Below are positions 61,214 through 64,000 of a stretch of DNA of 64,000 bases, piece after piece (position 1 is the stretch's first letter; every line of letters starts with the position of its first letter). Below the pieces are notes generated by a model that ran no database searches, was not told where the DNA came from, and saw only the letters and a program-made list of their open reading frames with translations. The stretch comes from Jonesia denitrificans DSM 20603 (GTDB taxonomy: Bacteria > Actinomycetota > Actinomycetes > Actinomycetales > Cellulomonadaceae). A program made the translations under genes and the position numbers. The stretch lies in assembly GCF_000024065.1 (NCBI RefSeq), contig NC_013174.1, positions 868,001-932,000 on the forward strand, read 5' to 3'.

Positions 61214-62128
61214 GTGCGCGTTCAGTTTATTTTGTCTGAGATTGGTATTGGGTTACGCCGTAACTTGTCCATGACAATCTCCGTGATTTTGGTGACGTTC
61301 GTGTCACTGACCTTTGTGGGGGCAGCGATCCTCACCCAGGGGCAGATCCAAAAGTTCAAGGGTGAGTGGTACGACAAGGTTGAGATCACCGTGTATTTGT
61401 GCCCGCGTGACTCAACTGTCCCGTCGTGTGCTTCTGGCGAGGCAACTGATGACCAGATCGCCGCTGTGGAAGATGTTCTTGAGTCCCCTGAGGTCTCACC
61501 TGAGATCCGTGACGTGATGTTTGAATCCAAACAGGACGCATGGGTGTCATTTGAGCAGAACTTCTCTGACCGGTGGTGGTTCTCTGAGATGAGCGTGGAC
61601 GACATGAACGCATCGTTCCGCATCAAACTCACAGACCCTGAGGAGTACCAGGTCATTAATGAAGTGCTCACTGGGCGTGCTGGGGTGGAAGAAGTTCGCG
61701 ACCAGCGCGAAATTTATGAACCACTGTTCGATGTGCTGACCAAAGCCACCTTGGTGGCCTCAGGTTTGGCTGGGGTAATGCTCCTTGCGGCAGTGTTGCT
61801 GATTACCACCACCATTCGGCTTTCAGCGCTCTCACGCAAACGCGAAACCGGGATCATGCGACTGGTTGGCGCATCGACTCTCTTCATCCAACTGCCGTTC
61901 ATGCTTGAAGGGGCAATCGCTGCCACCATTGGGGCGTTGCTTGCTTGTGTAGCGTTGTGGGCAGGGGTGCATTATCTCGTGGAAGGATGGCTTGGGAGCA
62001 ACATGGACTGGATCCCTTATGTGACAACACAGGACGTCCTTCTTGTTGCTCCGTGGCTGGTTGCGGCTGCGATTTTGCTGGCTGCAATCTCATCTTTGGT
62101 GACCTTAAGCCGATACACAAAGGTGTGA
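61214..62128 (+). CDS. ftsX: Cell division protein FtsX
   Basis: A 304-residue membrane protein with four helices: one near residues 20-42 and three in the C-terminal half, flanking a large extracellular loop (about 45-175), the layout of FtsX. The loop contains CPRDSTVPSC, a cysteine pair seen in actinobacterial FtsX. ALSRKRETGIMRLVGAS is the FtsX-domain motif facing FtsE. The extracellular loop normally binds a coiled-coil hydrolase, and such a gene follows immediately. AGGGGGAG precedes the GTG. Confidence 0.94.
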   Translation: MRVQFILSEIGIGLRRNLSMTISVILVTFVSLTFVGAAILTQGQIQKFKGEWYDKVEITVYLCPRDSTVPSCASGEATDDQIAAVEDVLESPEVSPEIRDVMFESKQDAWVSFEQNFSDRWWFSEMSVDDMNASFRIKLTDPEEYQVINEVLTGRAGVEEVRDQREIYEPLFDVLTKATLVASGLAGVMLLAAVLLITTTIRLSALSRKRETGIMRLVGASTLFIQLPFMLEGAIAATIGALLACVALWAGVHYLVEGWLGSNMDWIPYVTTQDVLLVAPWLVAAAILLAAISSLVTLSRYTKV

Positions 62129-63600
62129 TGATGAACGCAACGTCCCATATGTTTGGTGTCCGCCCGCTGCGGGTTGTTGCGAGTGCGTGCGCACTGGTCC
62201 TGTCTGTGATCCTTGCCATGGTGGTGGTACCGGCTCAAGGTTCAGACCTTGATGACCGCATGGATGAAGCCAAACGCAAGCAGCAGCAAACACAGCAGCA
62301 GATCGATCAACTGGAATCCGAACTTGCGGAAACAGATGCGGAACTTGCTGACGCCTATGTGAAGTTGCAAAAAATCCAGGCGGAACTGCCTGTCGCACAA
62401 GCGAACCTGTCTATTGCCCGTGCGGAGTTTGACGAAGCGGTCCGGGAAGCAGAAGCGCTCGCTGCGAAACTTGATGACGCTCAAGCAGAGAAAACCTCGC
62501 TTGAGGAGCAAGTGGCAGCCAATGAGGAATCGATGTCCCAGGCACGTGCCGGGGTCGCGGAGATGGCTCGCCAAGCAGCTCGTGGGGACCTGGATATGTC
62601 CACGTTTGGCATGGTGGTGGGTGCGCAGTCCACTGAGGATTTTGTGGACCGCTACTCAATGTCCAACACGGCGTTGCGGGCGCAAAGCCAGTCGCTGTCT
62701 GCGTTACGTGATGCGCAAGCGTTGTCACGGAACGCTGAGATCCGTCTTGCCGCTGTCGAAGACATGATCACTGTCCTCAAGGATGAGGCAGATGCTCAGG
62801 TGAAGGTTGCTGAGGAGAAAGAGGCAGCAGCGGAATCTGCGATGCGCGAGGTGGAGAACCTTATTGCACAGCAGGAAGCGGCGGCCGCGGCTGTTGAGTC
62901 GCGTAAGGACGCCGCGGAACAACAGCTGAAGAGCGAAGAAGCGTCGGCTGCGCAATTGTCTTCTGAGATCCGTGAGATCGCTGGGTTGCAAGAAGCGCAA
63001 CGCAAGGAAGAAGAACGCAAAGAACGCGAACGGCGTGAAGCTGAGCGGAAAAAAGCTGAGGCAGAAGCAAAGAAAAACAACTCAGGTTCGTCAGGGGGCT
63101 CCTCAGGCGGATCGTCGGGAGGTTCCTCTGGGGGATCGTCGGGCGGGTCCTCTGGGGGATCGTCGGGCGGGTCCTCAGGTGGTTCATCCGGTGGGTCAGG
63201 GAAAGCGTTCACAGCGTGGCCTACCGCCTACCGTGTGGTGACCAGTTCCTATGGGTGGCGGTTGCACCCAGTCCTTGGGTATCACCGGTTGCACGCAGGA
63301 ACCGACATGCGCGCATACTGTGGAACACCGATTTACGCGGCACGCTCTGGGAAGGTCCAATGGGCCAAGTACTATGGCGGGTTCGGGAACCAGGTGCTCA
63401 TCAACCACGGTTCATATAACGGCAAGTCCCTCATGTCGTCTTATAACCACTTGTCGTCATTTTCGGTGCGGTCAGGCCAAAGCGTGAAGGCGGGACAGCT
63501 CCTGGGGTATTCGGGAACAACCGGAACCTCGACCGCATGTCACCTGCACTTCGAGGTGTATGTTAATGGGTCAACCGTGAACCCCATGACGATGATGTGA
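62128..63600 (+). CDS. Secreted coiled-coil M23 peptidoglycan hydrolase, probable FtsEX effector
   Basis: A 490-residue protein. A signal peptide (cleaved near VPAQG-SDLDD, about residue 36) is followed by about 270 residues of coiled coil rich in Gln, Glu and Ala, then a Ser/Gly linker of (SSGG) repeats and a C-terminal LytM/M23 domain. The zinc site is intact: HAGTD and CHLHFEVYV supply the ligands and catalytic His. The start overlaps the ftsX stop by one base. The coiled-coil-plus-hydrolase architecture in the ftsEX operon matches partners such as EnvC, PcsB or RipC, activated by the FtsX loop; the link is inferred from architecture and coupling. Confidence 0.9.
   Translation: MMNATSHMFGVRPLRVVASACALVLSVILAMVVVPAQGSDLDDRMDEAKRKQQQTQQQIDQLESELAETDAELADAYVKLQKIQAELPVAQANLSIARAEFDEAVREAEALAAKLDDAQAEKTSLEEQVAANEESMSQARAGVAEMARQAARGDLDMSTFGMVVGAQSTEDFVDRYSMSNTALRAQSQSLSALRDAQALSRNAEIRLAAVEDMITVLKDEADAQVKVAEEKEAAAESAMREVENLIAQQEAAAAAVESRKDAAEQQLKSEEASAAQLSSEIREIAGLQEAQRKEEERKERERREAERKKAEAEAKKNNSGSSGGSSGGSSGGSSGGSSGGSSGGSSGGSSGGSSGGSGKAFTAWPTAYRVVTSSYGWRLHPVLGYHRLHAGTDMRAYCGTPIYAARSGKVQWAKYYGGFGNQVLINHGSYNGKSLMSSYNHLSSFSVRSGQSVKAGQLLGYSGTTGTSTACHLHFEVYVNGSTVNPMTMM
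63087..63198 (+). repeat. Gly/Ser-coding tandem repeat in the M23 hydrolase linker
   Basis: Units coding for Ser-Ser-Gly-Gly recur nine or ten times. Within them a 24-base unit beginning TCCTCTGGGGGATCG is exactly duplicated in tandem at about 63124-63171, which indicates recent expansion and a length-variable linker. Confidence 0.8.
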
Positions 63601-63712
63601 GAGTCACATTCACTGACTGTGAAATACCGTGACTGTCGATGCGCCCCTGCCGTAAGGTATGGGAAGGCCCGTTACCAGCATGGTTGGGAAACGGGTGCGT
63701 GACGTCAGTGGT

Positions 63713-63718
63713 TAGGGT
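63713..63718 (+). promoter_or_regulatory. -10 box upstream of smpB
   Basis: TAGGGT at 63713-63718 lies in the 137-base gap before smpB. An imperfect stem CCCGTTaCCA...TTGGgAAACGGG at about 63669-63695 precedes it and may terminate the ftsEX-M23 transcript. Confidence 0.4.
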
Positions 63719-63737
63719 AGTGGAAAGGAGGGCTGAC

Positions 63738-64000
63738 GTGGCTAAGCAGAAAATGTACAACGTCCCGGCGGCCCAGTCTTCAAAGCCTCGTGCAAAGGAC
63801 TCAGCTCCCCGCCGTGAACTGATCGCAAACAACAAGAAAGCTCGCCACGACTACCTCATTGAGGACGTGTACGAGGCTGGGTTGGTGTTAAGCGGCACTG
63901 AAGTCAAAGCGCTGCGCGCTGGCCGTGCATCGTTGATTGATGGGTGGGTTTCCATTGACCACAATCAGGAAGCCTGGCTGGAGGGTGCTCACATTTCTGA
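63738..64000 (+). CDS. smpB: SsrA-binding protein, N-terminal part (continues beyond window)
   Basis: The first 87 codons of Smp[22 protein letters not shown] and [19 protein letters not shown] are the oligonucleotide-binding beta-barrel motifs that hold tmRNA; the C-terminal tail is outside. SmpB brings tmRNA to stalled ribosomes for trans-translation. A strong AAAGGAGG site six bases before GTG 63738 fixes the start. Its position after ftsEX is conserved; tmRNA itself is not in the window. Confidence 0.95.
   Translation, partial: MAKQKMYNVPAAQSSKPRAKDSAPRRELIANNKKARHDYLIEDVYEAGLVLSGTEVKALRAGRASLIDGWVSIDHNQEAWLEGAHIS

Noticed and set aside
63087-63198. CRISPR-like repeat array
   Set aside because: The repeats are short, spacer-free and in frame within a Ser/Gly linker; no cas genes exist in the window.
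1-64000. tRNA or rRNA genes, insertion sequences, prophage
   Set aside because: I looked through the gaps for T-loop motifs, rRNA-like stretches, transposases and phage genes and recognised none; a tRNAscan-SE and ISfinder run would settle it.

Overview
The window reads as a chromosomal segment of a moderately high-GC actinobacterium, most likely in the Micrococcales. The evidence is gene content and order shared with Mycobacterium and relatives: dapE / LOG / folP2-like / DUF3117; O-methyltransferase / sigE / rseA / htrA / tatB; sdhCDAB with cdd / deoA / add / phosphomutase / PNP / LpdA-type reductase; and birA / accD / accE / maf / accA. The genus cannot be fixed from sequence alone (a Jonesia-like organism would fit, as inference). 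I found no tRNA, rRNA, insertion sequence, prophage or CRISPR array.

Layout. 1-4.0 kb: end of dapE, a LOG-family nucleotide hydrolase, a dihydropteroate synthase homologue, a 55-residue DUF3117 protein and an M17 aminopeptidase. 4.0-8.2 kb: a methyltransferase divergent from the envelope-stress unit sigE-rseA-htrA-tatB. 8.2-10.9 kb: trpS, a 2'-5' RNA ligase-like protein and a YihY/BrkB membrane protein. 11-14.4 kb: succinate dehydrogenase sdhCDAB on the minus strand. 14.7-17.1 kb: mannose-1-phosphate guanylyltransferase and an M20 amidohydrolase. 17.1-31 kb: a nucleoside uptake and salvage region (BMP lipoprotein and ABC transporter, cdd, deoA, an uncharacterised papain-like protein, add, deoC; then on the minus strand a PNP and a phosphomutase). 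A siderophore-interacting protein with a large operator-like palindrome sits inside it. 31-33.2 kb: LpdA-type quinone reductase and a Nudix hydrolase.

33.4-41.3 kb: a glycosyltransferase faces a six-gene minus-strand operon with a CMP-nonulosonate synthetase/HAD fusion, a short NeuB, a GT2 enzyme and three sialyl/polysialyltransferase-like proteins. It probably makes a nonulosonic-acid-containing surface glycan. 41.3-50.4 kb: acyl-CoA carboxylase genes (accA, accD, accE), maf, a DUF885 protein, a VKOR, an acyltransferase and birA. 50.4-54.3 kb: a class III cyclase, an SRAP protein, peptide deformylase and an MFS exporter. 54.5-59.2 kb: a Tad/Flp pilus locus. 59.2-64 kb: prfB, ftsE, ftsX, a coiled-coil M23 hydrolase and the start of smpB.

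Three observations cut across the window. (1) Many genes have a TANNNT-like -10 box ending 6-8 nt before an ATG or GTG with no room for a Shine-Dalgarno, which indicates widespread leaderless transcription. (2) A shared CGTTAAGCGTTT element, or a palindromic relative, lies just upstream of the -10 of the BMP transporter, cdd and PNP genes, which suggests one nucleoside regulator. (3) The least explained items are the papain-like protein in the nucleoside operon, the nonulosonate glycan cluster with its SAF-less NeuB, the 23-bp perfect palindrome at the siderophore gene and the structured leader of the BMP gene.
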